64,000 nt of DNA from Micromonospora purpureochromogenes (lineage in GTDB: Bacteria; Actinomycetota; Actinomycetes; Mycobacteriales; Micromonosporaceae). The notes below the pieces were generated by a model that saw nothing but the letters and a program-made list of their open reading frames with translations, did no database searches and was not told the origin of the DNA. Numbering within the stretch: position 1 is the first letter of the stretch; the number at the start of each line of letters is the position of its first letter. Location: positions 1,674,001 to 1,738,000 of the forward strand of contig NZ_LT607410.1 in assembly GCF_900091515.1 (NCBI RefSeq). The letters are read 5' to 3'. This document shows positions 8,333 through 15,684 of this stretch, piece by piece. Made by a program: the position numbers and the translations under genes.

Positions 8333-8490
8333 GTAGCGAAACCCGTTCCGCGCCGCTGTACTGCCCGTACTGCGGCGAGGAGGACCTGCGGCCGAACGAG
8401 GCCGGGCACGGCGCCTGGGAGTGCCACGCCTGCGCCCGCGTCTTCACGGTGCGGTTCACCGGCCTGCTCGCCAAGGTGGTGGCCCGATGA
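8329..8490 (+). CDS. 53-aa zinc-ribbon microprotein between sir and cysH
   Basis: MSSETRSAPLYCPYCGEEDL begins a 53-residue protein with two Cys pairs (CPYC at residues 12-15 and CHAC about 20 residues later), a typical zinc-ribbon knuckle pair. The remainder is basic (VFTVRFTGLLAKVVAR). Its ATG overlaps the sir stop and its TGA overlaps the cysH ATG, both as ATGA, so it is translationally coupled on both sides. Its position implies a role tied to sulfite or APS reduction, such as an accessory, Fe-S delivery or redox partner protein, but no function is demonstrated by sequence. Confidence 0.85.
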   Translation: MSSETRSAPLYCPYCGEEDLRPNEAGHGAWECHACARVFTVRFTGLLAKVVAR

Positions 8491-9248
8491 ACCTGGTGTC
8501 CGCCGCGAACCTGGGCCTGGTCGGCGTCGGCGGCCCGAAGCCGGCCGAACCGGCCCGGCGTGATCCGGAGGAGCTGCGCGCGCTGGCCGAGCGGGCCGGC
8601 CGGGAGCTGGAGGGCGCCCCGGCGCTGGAGATCGCCCGCTGGGCCGCCGAGACCTTCGGCGACCGGTTCTGCGTGACCAGCTCGATGGCCGACGGAGTGC
8701 TGGCGCACCTGGTGTCCCGGGTCGCCCCCGGCGTGGACGTGGTCTTCCTCGACACCGGGCTGCACTTCCCGGAGACGCTGAAGGTGCGCGACGAGGTGGC
8801 CCGCCGGTTGCCGGTCAACGTCCGCTCGATCCGCCCCCGGCTCACCGTGGGCCAGCAGGACGGCGAGTACGGCCCCCGGCTGTTCAACCGCTCGCCCGAC
8901 GACTGCTGCCAGCTGCGCAAGGTGGAGCCGCTGGAGCGGGCCCTGGCCGGGTACGACGCCTGGGCCGCCGGGCTGCGTCGGGACGAGTCGCCCACCAGGG
9001 CCAACACGCCGGTGGTGACCTTCGACGCCCGGCGCGGCAAGGTGAAGGTCAACCCGATCGCGGCCTGGACCCAGGCCGACGTGGACTCCTACATCTCCCG
9101 GTACGACATCCCGGTCAACGAGCTGTTCAGCCGCGGCTACGGCTCGATCGGCTGCTGGCCGTGCACGCGACGCACCAAGGCGGGCGAGGACCCGCGGGCC
9201 GGCCGTTGGGCCATGTTCGAGAAGACCGAGTGCGGCCTGCACGTCTGA
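8487..9248 (+). CDS. cysH: Adenylylsulfate (APS) reductase CysH
   Basis: A 253-residue PP-loop family reductase. It has the paired cysteines C140-C141 (DDCCQLRK) and C223/C226 (GCWPCTRR) that ligate a [4Fe-4S] cluster in the assimilatory APS reductase subgroup. The C-terminal catalytic Cys is in ECGLH (C249). The PP-loop region is VTSSMADGVLAHL (residues 63-75). It converts APS plus reduced thioredoxin to sulfite, the substrate of the sulfite reductase encoded just upstream. The cluster cysteines favour APS over PAPS. Start ATG 8487 overlaps the preceding stop. Confidence 0.94.
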   Translation: MNLVSAANLGLVGVGGPKPAEPARRDPEELRALAERAGRELEGAPALEIARWAAETFGDRFCVTSSMADGVLAHLVSRVAPGVDVVFLDTGLHFPETLKVRDEVARRLPVNVRSIRPRLTVGQQDGEYGPRLFNRSPDDCCQLRKVEPLERALAGYDAWAAGLRRDESPTRANTPVVTFDARRGKVKVNPIAAWTQADVDSYISRYDIPVNELFSRGYGSIGCWPCTRRTKAGEDPRAGRWAMFEKTECGLHV

Positions 9249-9301
9249 CCGGGCCGGTTCCCGGCGCGGGGCAGACCGCGCCGGGGGCCGGCGGACCGGC
9301 C

Positions 9302-10096
9302 GTGCCGGTCGACGACCATTCGGGGTCGGCGTGGGGGATCAGGCCCTGCCCGGCGCCGGGCGGCGGCAGCCCGCCGGTGGTGCTGGTGGCGCACGGCAGC
9401 CGGGATCCCCGGGCGGCGGAGGCGACCCGGGCGCTGGCCCGGGCGGTGGAGGCGGTCCGGCCCGGCACGGCCGTCCTGCCGAGCTGGCTGGACCACACCG
9501 CACCGGACCCGACGGCGGTGCTGCGCGGGCTGGCCGTGGCGGGGCACACCCGGGCGGTGCTGGTGCCGCTGCTGCTCACCGCCGCCTACCACCGGCGGGT
9601 GGACATCCCGGCGGCGGTCATGGCGGCCCGCGACACGGCGCCGGAGCTGGCGGTACGCGTCACCGACGTGCTCGGCCCCGCCGACGGCACGGTCGACGCC
9701 CGGCTGCTGGCCGGGCTGCGGCGGCGGTTGGCGGAGGCGGAGCCGGACGGCTTCGACGCCCTGGTGCTGGCGGCGGCGGGCACCCGGGACGCCCGGGCGC
9801 GCGGCTCGGTGGGTCGGGTCGCCGCGGCGCTCGCCGCCGAACTGCGGGTCCCCTGCACCGTCTCGTACGCCTCGGCGGCGCCGCCGACGACCGACGTGGC
9901 GGTGGCCCGGCTGCGCGCCGCCGGCGCCCGGCGGGTGGCCGTGGCGGCGTACTTCCTGGCGCCGGGGCTCTTCCACGACGGGGTGGTGACGGCGGCCGGC
10001 CGGGCCGGCGCGGTGGCGGTCAGCGGGCCGCTGACCGACGCGCCCGAGCTGGCCGAGCTGGTGCTGCGGCGGGTCGATGCGGTGCAGCGGTGGTGA
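9302..10096 (+). CDS. Sirohydrochlorin chelatase (CbiX/SirB-like)
   Basis: About 264 residues. After a Gly/Pro-rich leader it has the CbiX-type start PPVVLVAHGSRDPRAAEATR. A second homologous half contains LVLAAAGTRDARARGSV, so it is the two-domain class II chelatase arrangement. The family inserts Fe or Co into sirohydrochlorin; next to sulfite reductase the likely product is siroheme. The N-terminus is uncertain: GTG 9302 is the first plausible start after the cysH stop, but the conserved fold only begins about 24 residues later. It is the last gene of the sulfur block, followed by a strong hairpin. Confidence 0.88.
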   Translation: MPVDDHSGSAWGIRPCPAPGGGSPPVVLVAHGSRDPRAAEATRALARAVEAVRPGTAVLPSWLDHTAPDPTAVLRGLAVAGHTRAVLVPLLLTAAYHRRVDIPAAVMAARDTAPELAVRVTDVLGPADGTVDARLLAGLRRRLAEAEPDGFDALVLAAAGTRDARARGSVGRVAAALAAELRVPCTVSYASAAPPTTDVAVARLRAAGARRVAVAAYFLAPGLFHDGVVTAAGRAGAVAVSGPLTDAPELAELVLRRVDAVQRW

Positions 10097-10175
10097 TCGG
10101 GTTCACCGGCCCGTCGATGATCGGACCGGGCGCCGTCCGGGTACCGGGGCAGCCGTGCGGCGTCCGGACAGCAGA

Positions 10176-10207
10176 ACGCCCCGACCGGTGGAACCCGGCC
10201 GGGGCGT
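10176..10207. terminator. Bidirectional terminator between sulfur operon and whiB1
   Basis: ACGCCCCGACCGG (10176-10188) pairs with CCGGCCGGGGCGT (10195-10207), 13-bp arms with one mismatch and a six-base loop. It sits between two convergent genes. Confidence 0.75.
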
Positions 10208-10223
10208 ACGGCTGTGTGATCGG

Positions 10224-10481
10224 TCAGGCGGAGTGAGCGCGCAGCACCCGGATGCCGCCGCGGCGCTTCACCGCGCGGCGCTCCTCTTCGCTCATCCCGC
10301 CCCAGACGCCGGCGTCCTGACCGGACTCCAGCGCCCACTGGAGGCAGTGGTCGGTCACCGGGCAGCGCCGGCAGACGGCCTTGGCCTGCTCCACCTGCAG
10401 GAGGGCCGGACCGGACGTCCCGATCGGGAAGAACAGCTCCGGGTCCTCGTCGCGGCAGACGGCATCGTGGCGCCAGTCCAT
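10224..10481 (-). CDS. whiB1: WhiB1/WblE-type iron-sulfur regulator
   Basis: An 85-residue Wbl protein with the four cluster cysteines C9, C37, C40 and C46 (DAVC...CRRCPVTDHC), the turn motif GVWGGMSEEERRAVKRR and a basic tail. Length and the opening MDWRHDAVCRDEDPELFF are those of WhiB1, the essential nitric-oxide-responsive regulator that binds sigma factor region 4. I chose ATG 10481 because AGGAG lies about ten bases upstream; an in-frame ATG six codons earlier overlaps that site. The upstream 440 bp carry two CRP-like palindromes, as described for M. tuberculosis whiB1. Confidence 0.93.
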   Translation of the reverse strand: MDWRHDAVCRDEDPELFFPIGTSGPALLQVEQAKAVCRRCPVTDHCLQWALESGQDAGVWGGMSEEERRAVKRRGGIRVLRAHSA

Positions 10482-10679
10482 GGCGGCAACACTCCTCATT
10501 CTGGATGGGTGGCAGATAACGCTGGTGCTTTTCTTATATGCGTCCGCAGTGCCGGTCGTGACGGTTCGCGTCCGACTATTCGGCAGTGCGTGAGCAGGCT
10601 TGTGCAGTCCCGGGACCTGCTGGAACAGCTCAACCTGCCGAGCATATCCAGGCAATGTCCCGGTAACTCAAGTTCGCTT

Positions 10680-10693
10680 GTGAATACTTTCAC
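10680..10693. promoter_or_regulatory. CRP-like site 1 upstream of whiB1
   Basis: GTGAATACTTTCAC fits the actinobacterial CRP core GTG-N8-CAC, with flanks TT and GAA extending the palindrome. It lies 200 bp upstream of the whiB1 start and roughly 40-50 bp upstream of the candidate -10. Confidence 0.55.
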
Positions 10694-10738
10694 GAACGGT
10701 GTCGATGTCAAGGGTGCCGCGAGGAAAAACTCCGCACG

Positions 10739-10752
10739 GTGAGCAAGCTCAC
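10739..10752. promoter_or_regulatory. CRP-like site 2 upstream of whiB1
   Basis: GTGAGCAAGCTCAC is a perfect inverted repeat matching GTG-N8-CAC. Its centre is 59 bp from that of site 1. CRP control of whiB1 through two sites is known in M. tuberculosis. Confidence 0.55.
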
Positions 10753-10922
10753 GACCCTTTTGTCCGGATTTCAGGCGTCCCTGGTTACCCGGCGTACCAC
10801 AGTCGAGGATCAATATAGTACAGTGCGCGTGACATTGCTGACATTTCCGGCACCACCCCTCGTTGTGGCGGCCACCGCGTCGTGCGGTGTAACGACCGTC
10901 GACCTAGGGCGTTACCCGAGAC

Positions 10923-11873
10923 CTAGCAGATTACTCTCAGTGCGTCGGGAACGGATGTGAATCTGACTTTCTCCCGTTCGCCTAGGTAGTCGCCGTCGAG
11001 CTGGAACGCCTGCGGGCGAACGCTGATCAGCGTGAACTCGGGCACGTCGTGCAGCCGGAGCACCTGCTTGCCGCGCGGATCGGGGTGCCGGGACAGGAAC
11101 TGCGTCACGGTGCGTGTGGAGCTGGCCACCCGGAGCTGACGCAGCGCCATCACGTCCAGCCCCAGGTCGAACGAGGCCTCCGGATTTGGATTGATCTCCC
11201 GCTCGCCCAGGTACGTCCACGGGGCGCAGTTCTGGATTATCACCGTCGCCAGCTCGGCCTCGGCCGCCTCACCGGGGCGCTCCAAGGTGATCGCCGGGTG
11301 TCGCCGGTCGGAGTCCAGGAAGTACTGGCTGAGCGTGGAGCGGAAGTAGAGCGCCGGGGTGGAGACGCGACCGCGCTTGCGGGCCTGTTCCACCCGGTGG
11401 ATCACCGCCGCGTCCACCCCGAAGCCGGCGCAGAAGGTGAAGTAGCGGTCGTCCGCCCGGCCCAGCCCGATCGTGCGCGAGCGGCCCAGCCGCAGCCCTT
11501 CGAGGATCATGCTGGTGCCCTCCGGCCACTCCCGGGGCAGCCCAAGGGCGCGGGCGAAGACGTTGGTCGAACCGCCCGGCACGGTGGCCAGCGCCGGCAG
11601 TCGCTCGGCGGGCGTGGCGCCGCGGCGGGTGGCCGGCGGCGCGGCCGCCATCAGGCCGTTCACCACCTCGTTGACCGTCCCGTCGCCACCCAGCGTGACG
11701 ACGACGTCGACCCCTTCGGCGACCGCCTCCCGGGCGATGTCCATCGCGTGACCCCGTCGCCGGGTGTACCGCACCGACAGGTCTACTTCGCTGCGCAGGG
11801 CCCGGACCAGGACGTCCCGGCTGCGCTCGCTGGTGGTGGTGGCCTTCGGATTGACCACCAGGACGGCCCGCAT
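10923..11873 (-). CDS. DAGK-family lipid kinase
   Basis: A 316-residue protein with the diacylglycerol-kinase catalytic motif VVTLGGDGTVNEVVNG (about residues 66-81) and the second motif PGGSTNVFARALGLP. The opening MRAVLVVNPKATT is typical of the YegS/DgkB/LCB5 family, which phosphorylates diacylglycerol or sphingoid-like lipids at the inner membrane face. Start ATG 11873; a GTG three codons upstream is possible. It is divergent from the small membrane protein gene. The order membrane protein, lipid kinase, whiB1 resembles, as I recall it, the M. tuberculosis Rv3217c-Rv3218-Rv3219 block. Confidence 0.88.
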   Translation of the reverse strand: MRAVLVVNPKATTTSERSRDVLVRALRSEVDLSVRYTRRRGHAMDIAREAVAEGVDVVVTLGGDGTVNEVVNGLMAAAPPATRRGATPAERLPALATVPGGSTNVFARALGLPREWPEGTSMILEGLRLGRSRTIGLGRADDRYFTFCAGFGVDAAVIHRVEQARKRGRVSTPALYFRSTLSQYFLDSDRRHPAITLERPGEAAEAELATVIIQNCAPWTYLGEREINPNPEASFDLGLDVMALRQLRVASSTRTVTQFLSRHPDPRGKQVLRLHDVPEFTLISVRPQAFQLDGDYLGEREKVRFTSVPDALRVIC

Positions 11874-11916
11874 GGGCGGCACTGTACCCCGATCCGTCAC
11901 GGGTATCGTGGCGCGC

Positions 11917-12306
11917 GTGACCATCGACTCCGGCCCGGTGCCCGACACGCTGCGCTGGGCGGTACGGCTGCTGCGCGGCGAGGCGGTCGCGCTGGCGCTG
12001 CTGGCCGCCTGGCTGATCTGGGCCGACCTGACCGCTACCAAGGTCGATCTGGTGTCGGCACTCTTCGTGACCGGGTTCGCGTTCGCCGGCGCCGCCGCCC
12101 TCTGGGCTCTCGGCGCGGCGCTGGCCCGTCGCCGGGCCGGTGCCCGGGCGCCGGCGATGGTGCTTCAGCTGATGCTGCTGCCGGTCGGCTGGTTCATGAT
12201 CTCCGGCGGGCTGGGGTGGCTCGGCGTACCGCTGATGGTTCTCGGGGTCGGTGTCTGCGGGCTGCTGGTCAGCCGGCCCACGACGCGCGCCCTGGGCTTT
12301 CAGTGA
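11917..12306 (+). CDS. Small integral membrane protein
   Basis: A 129-residue protein with about four hydrophobic helices: ALALLAAWLIWADL, LFVTGFAFAGAAALWALG, VLQLMLLPVGWFMISGG and LGVPLMVLGVGVCGLLV. The C-terminus is short and polar. GTG 11917 is the most likely start; a GTG at 11908 is in frame. It is divergent from the lipid kinase with only 43 bp between starts, so the two share a promoter region. No catalytic motif seen; function unknown. Confidence 0.7.
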   Translation: MTIDSGPVPDTLRWAVRLLRGEAVALALLAAWLIWADLTATKVDLVSALFVTGFAFAGAAALWALGAALARRRAGARAPAMVLQLMLLPVGWFMISGGLGWLGVPLMVLGVGVCGLLVSRPTTRALGFQ

Positions 12307-12349
12307 CCGCCGCGGGCGACTCGGCGGGTGGCCGGCGCCGCCCGGCGGC

Positions 12350-12757
12350 TCAGTAGCCGGAGGAGCGGCGGGTCAGCAGCGAGATGGTGGCCCGGCCGTC
12401 GGCCGCGTCCGCGAAGGCGGCGGTGGTCAACGCGGTGAGCACCTTCCAGGCGAACGAGGACTCCGACGGCAGCGTGGCGCCCCGCACGGTCGGCACGGTC
12501 ACCTCGACGGTGAGCGCGTCCTCGGTGACCGTGAAGCGGCACTCCAGCTCGGCGTCGCGGGTGGCGATGGCGAGCAGCATGGCGCAGGCCTCGTCGACCG
12601 CGATGCGCAGATCCTCGATCTCGTCGAGGGCGAACTGGAGGCGGGCCGCGAGTCCCGCCGTGGCGGTGCGCAGCACGCCGAGATAGCCGCCGTCGGCGGG
12701 CACCGTGAGGTGCACGACGTCGTCGTCGGTCGTCGGCTGGCCGGTCAGTTGAGTCAC
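12350..12757 (-). CDS. Anti-sigma regulatory factor (RsbW-like ATP-binding)
   Basis: A 135-residue GHKL-type ATPase domain protein. The N-box region IEDLRIAVDEACAMLLA corresponds to the RsbW/SpoIIAB signature; the remainder contains the expected sheet-helix pattern but the G-box is weak. Such proteins bind and phosphorylate anti-anti-sigma factors or hold SigB/SigF-type sigma factors. No sigma factor or antagonist gene lies nearby, so its partner is encoded elsewhere. GTG 12757 follows GATGAGGC. It lies 32 bp downstream of the GNAT gene on the same strand. Confidence 0.82.
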   Translation of the reverse strand: MTQLTGQPTTDDDVVHLTVPADGGYLGVLRTATAGLAARLQFALDEIEDLRIAVDEACAMLLAIATRDAELECRFTVTEDALTVEVTVPTVRGATLPSESSFAWKVLTALTTAAFADAADGRATISLLTRRSSGY

Positions 12758-12789
12758 GCCTCATCCCCCCGGTCGGGGACTCTACCCCC

Positions 12790-13368
12790 TCAGACGACCG
12801 GCCGGGCGGGGGCCGAGGTCGACTGGGCGGCGAGCCCGTGCAGCGCCGGCCCGCTGAGCCGGTACGGCACCCACTCGTCGAGCTGCCCCGCGCCGATGGA
12901 GGCGTAGAAGCGGGCCGCCGGATTCCAGTTGATCATCCACCACTCCAGCCGCTCGTAGCCCCGCTCCACACAGATCGCGGCGAGCGTGGCGAGCAGCAGC
13001 CGGCCGGCGCCGGTGCCCCGGTGCTCGGGGCGGACGTACAGGTCCTCCAGGTAGACGCCGTGCACGCCGGCCCAGGTGGAGAAGTTGAGGAACCAGAGCG
13101 CGAACCCGACCGGCTCGTCCCGGTCGTCCACCGCGACGTGCCCGAACAATGCCGGTGCGGGGCTACGACTACTCCAGCTCGGCGCGTCTGACGCCGCGCC
13201 GCGACCTGGAGCAGTCGCGAAGAGGGCGGCGGTGAGCTGTTCCGGGGTGAGCCGACACTGGTCGGCGGCGCGCTCGTAGTCGGCGAGTTCGTGCACCATC
13301 GCGACGACGGCCGGCACGTCCGCGGGACGCGCCGGCCGGATCGTCGGTGCCGGGGAGGCCGGCGTCAC
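12790..13368 (-). CDS. GNAT N-acetyltransferase, diamine-acetyltransferase-like
   Basis: A 192-residue GNAT protein with the acetyl-CoA pyrophosphate-binding motif VRPEHRGTGAGRLLLATL (about residues 118-135), preceded by YLEDLY as in spermidine/spermine- and thialysine-type acetyltransferases. An insertion of about 15 residues (APGRGAASDAPSWSSRSP) lies between the first helix pair and the core. Its GTG overlaps the TGA of sodN (GTGA), so it is translationally coupled to nickel superoxide dismutase; a functional link is possible but unproven. Substrate unknown. Confidence 0.85.
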   Translation of the reverse strand: MTPASPAPTIRPARPADVPAVVAMVHELADYERAADQCRLTPEQLTAALFATAPGRGAASDAPSWSSRSPAPALFGHVAVDDRDEPVGFALWFLNFSTWAGVHGVYLEDLYVRPEHRGTGAGRLLLATLAAICVERGYERLEWWMINWNPAARFYASIGAGQLDEWVPYRLSGPALHGLAAQSTSAPARPVV

Positions 13369-13769
13369 GCCTTCTTGGTCTCCCAGAAGATCTTCGAGAT
13401 CTCGTCGATCTTCTGCAGCAGCTCGTCGGCCTTGCTCGGGTCGGTCGCGCCCTTGGCGCCGGCCGCACCGGCCATCTTGGTGGCCTCGTTGAAGAGCTGG
13501 TGCAGGTGCGGGTACTTCTCAAAGTGGGCCGGCTTGAAGTAGTCGGTCCACAGCACCCAGAGGTGGTGCTTGACCAGCTCGGCGCGCTGCTCCTTGATGA
13601 TGATGGCCCGGGTGCGGAACTCCGGGTCGGTGTTCGCCTGGTACTTCTCGCAGATCATTTTGACCGACTCGGCCTCGATCCGGGCCTGCGCCGGGTCGTA
13701 GACGCCGCACGGCAGGTCGCAGTGGGCGCTGGCGGTCAGACGGGGCGTAAGGATGCGGGGAAGTCGCAT
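13365..13769 (-). CDS. sodN: Nickel-containing superoxide dismutase
   Basis: A 134-residue precursor. The nickel-hook HCDLPCGVYDP begins at residue 16, so removal of the 15-residue propeptide MRLPRILTPRLTASA gives mature His1-Cys2-...-Cys6. The remaining four-helix part (for example LVKHHLWVLWTDYFKP) matches the family, and the mature length of about 119 is normal. It dismutates superoxide. ATG 13769 is preceded by GGAGGA. The divergent sodX encodes the maturation peptidase. The stop overlaps the GNAT start. Confidence 0.96.
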   Translation of the reverse strand: MRLPRILTPRLTASAHCDLPCGVYDPAQARIEAESVKMICEKYQANTDPEFRTRAIIIKEQRAELVKHHLWVLWTDYFKPAHFEKYPHLHQLFNEATKMAGAAGAKGATDPSKADELLQKIDEISKIFWETKKA

Positions 13770-13853
13770 CTGGGTCCTCCACGGGATGTTTGCGATGATC
13801 CAAGCCGACATTACTCCTGGGGACGTCCCCGGCAGGGGTGGAGGGGAAACCTG

Positions 13854-14204
13854 GTGACGGTCGACGGTGCAGACCGGCCGGCGCGGCTGCGCCGGTGGCT
13901 CACGGCCGTCGGCGTGACCGGCCCGTCCATGGCGCCCACGCTGCGGCACGGGGACGCCGTACTGGTCCGGCGGGGCGGCCGGCCGGTCCGGGCGGGCGAC
14001 GTCGTGGTCGCGGTCTTCCGGACCCGGCCGGAGCTGCTGGTGGTCAAGCGCGCGGTCCGTCGGCAGGACGGCGGCTGGTGGGTACGCGGCGACAACGAAC
14101 TCGTCGCCGACGACTCCCGGGCGTACGGGGTGGCCGACGTGCTCGGGCGGGTGGTGTGCCGCTACTGGCCCCGCCCGGGCCGGGTGCCACGCCACCCGTT
14201 ATGA
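13854..14204 (+). CDS. sodX: Nickel-SOD maturation protease SodX (S26 family)
   Basis: A 116-residue signal-peptidase-like protein without a membrane anchor. The catalytic Ser is in VTGPSMAPTL (S25) and the general-base Lys in LLVVKRAV (K65), followed by WVRGDNELVADDSRAYG, as in S26 peptidases. In the NiSOD system this enzyme removes the propeptide to expose the His1 ligand. GTG 13854 follows GGAGGGG. Divergent from sodN across 84 bp, consistent with co-regulation. Confidence 0.92.
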   Translation: MTVDGADRPARLRRWLTAVGVTGPSMAPTLRHGDAVLVRRGGRPVRAGDVVVAVFRTRPELLVVKRAVRRQDGGWWVRGDNELVADDSRAYGVADVLGRVVCRYWPRPGRVPRHPL

Positions 14205-14345
14205 CCCTGCTCACATCGGCGCGCCCCTGGCGTGACTATGCTCGGAAAGTGCCCGGGTGACCCCCCGCACCGCGTGCCGCCACCAGGCGCCTCACCTCGC
14301 GCCCGCGCCGGCCGCTCCGTCTGCTCGACAGATCCTGGAGTCACC

Positions 14346-15524
14346 ATGTCTGCGTCCACCGTGGATCCCGCTGATCCCGTCTTCCGGTTGCACCTCGGCG
14401 GCAAGATGGCCGTCACCTCGACGGTCCCGCTGACCAGCCGGGAGGACCTCTCCCTCGCCTACACCCCGGGCGTCGCCCGGGTCTGCGAGGCGATCGCCGC
14501 CGACCCGGCCCTGGCCGACGACTACACGTGGGTGTCGCACACCGTCGCGGTCGTCACCGACGGCTCGGCCGTACTCGGCCTCGGCAACATCGGCCCGCGC
14601 GCCGCGCTGCCGGTGATGGAGGGCAAGGCGGTGCTGTTCAAGCAGTTCGCCGGCGTGGACGCGGTACCGATCTGTCTGGACACCCAGGACGTGGACGAGA
14701 TCGTGGCGACGGTGAAGGCGCTCGCCCCCTCCTTCGGCGGGATCAACCTGGAGGACATCAGCGCCCCCCGCTGCTTCGAGGTGGAGCGCCGGCTGGACGA
14801 GGCGCTGGCCATCCCGGTCTTCCACGACGACCAGCACGGCACCGCGATCGTCGTGCTGGCCGCGCTGCGCAACGCGGCGGCGCTGCTCAACCGCAAGCTC
14901 GGCGACCTGCGGGTGGCGGTCAGCGGCGCCGGCGCGGCCGGGGTGGCGGTGACGAAGATGCTGGTCGCCGGCGGCGTGAACCCGGACCAGGTGGTGGTCT
15001 GCGACTCCAAGGGCATCATCGGCCGGCACCGCGACGGGCTGACCGGCACCAAGGCCGAGTTGGCGGAGACCACCAACGCCGAGGGCCGCCAGGGTGACAT
15101 CACCGAGGCGCTGCGCGGCGCGGACGTGCTGGTCGGCGTCTCCGGCGGGCAGATCCCCGAGGCGGCGATCGCCGGCATGGCGCCCGGCGGCATCGTCTTC
15201 GCGCTGGCCAACCCCACCCCCGAGGTGCACCCCGAGGTGGCCGCCCGGCACGTCGCGGTGGTGGCGACCGGCCGCAGCGACTACCCCAACCAGATCAACA
15301 ACGTGTTGGCGTTCCCCGGCGTGTTCCGGGGTGCGCTGGACGCCCGGGCCACCCGGATCACCGACGGGATGAAGGTGGCCGCGGCGGACGCGATCGCCGG
15401 GGTGGTGGCCGAGTCGCTCACCGCCGACGCGATCGTGCCCTCCCCACTCGACCCCCGGGTGGCTCCCGCGGTGGCGGCGGCGGTTGCCGAGGCGGCCCGC
15501 CGCGACGGCGTCACCCGCGCCTGA
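14346..15524 (+). CDS. NAD(P)-dependent malic enzyme
   Basis: A 392-residue enzyme with the malic N-terminal domain (LAYTPGVARVCEAIA, tyrosine near residue 41), the metal/substrate motif EDISAPRCFEVERRL and FHDDQHGTAIVVLAALRNA, and a Rossmann segment VAVSGAGAAGVAVTKML. It decarboxylates malate to pyruvate with NAD(P)H formation. The length is that of the short bacterial form without a phosphotransacetylase tail. ATG 14346 is preceded by GGAG. A perfect-arm terminator follows at 15552. Confidence 0.94.
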   Translation: MSASTVDPADPVFRLHLGGKMAVTSTVPLTSREDLSLAYTPGVARVCEAIAADPALADDYTWVSHTVAVVTDGSAVLGLGNIGPRAALPVMEGKAVLFKQFAGVDAVPICLDTQDVDEIVATVKALAPSFGGINLEDISAPRCFEVERRLDEALAIPVFHDDQHGTAIVVLAALRNAAALLNRKLGDLRVAVSGAGAAGVAVTKMLVAGGVNPDQVVVCDSKGIIGRHRDGLTGTKAELAETTNAEGRQGDITEALRGADVLVGVSGGQIPEAAIAGMAPGGIVFALANPTPEVHPEVAARHVAVVATGRSDYPNQINNVLAFPGVFRGALDARATRITDGMKVAAADAIAGVVAESLTADAIVPSPLDPRVAPAVAAAVAEAARRDGVTRA

Positions 15525-15551
15525 CCGGCTCCGCCCACCGGGACACGCAGT

Positions 15552-15601
15552 TTCAGAGAAAGAGTGGCCTTCCGACGCCGGGAGGCCACTCTTTCTCTGA
15601 A
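15552..15601. terminator. Intrinsic terminator after malic enzyme
   Basis: TTCAGAGAAAGAGTGGCCT (15552-15570) pairs perfectly with 15583-15601, a 19-bp stem with a 12-base loop. The AAAGAGTGGCC arm recurs in the terminator at 16657. Confidence 0.9.
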
Positions 15602-15684
15602 TGTGCGCGGGGTGGTGACCGGGGAGGGCGGGGTTGTGGGGTAGGTCCTGTGTCGGGGTGGTTCTCCTTGTTACGGTGCCGACC

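Larger units (their letters stand above)
10482..10922 (-). promoter_or_regulatory. Long, relatively AT-rich whiB1 promoter region
   Basis: No gene is seen in these 441 bp. The DNA is visibly richer in A/T than its surroundings. On the minus strand a TATGCT hexamer near 10642-10647 could be a -10 element. A second -10-like sequence (TACTAT) lies near 10815-10820. Two GTG-N8-CAC palindromes at 10680 and 10739 are listed separately. The region implies a long 5' leader and complex control of whiB1. Confidence 0.55.

Noticed and set aside
12350-12757. Complete SigB/SigF partner-switching module
   Set aside because: Only the RsbW-like ATPase is present; no sigma factor, RsbV-like antagonist or RsbU phosphatase lies nearby.
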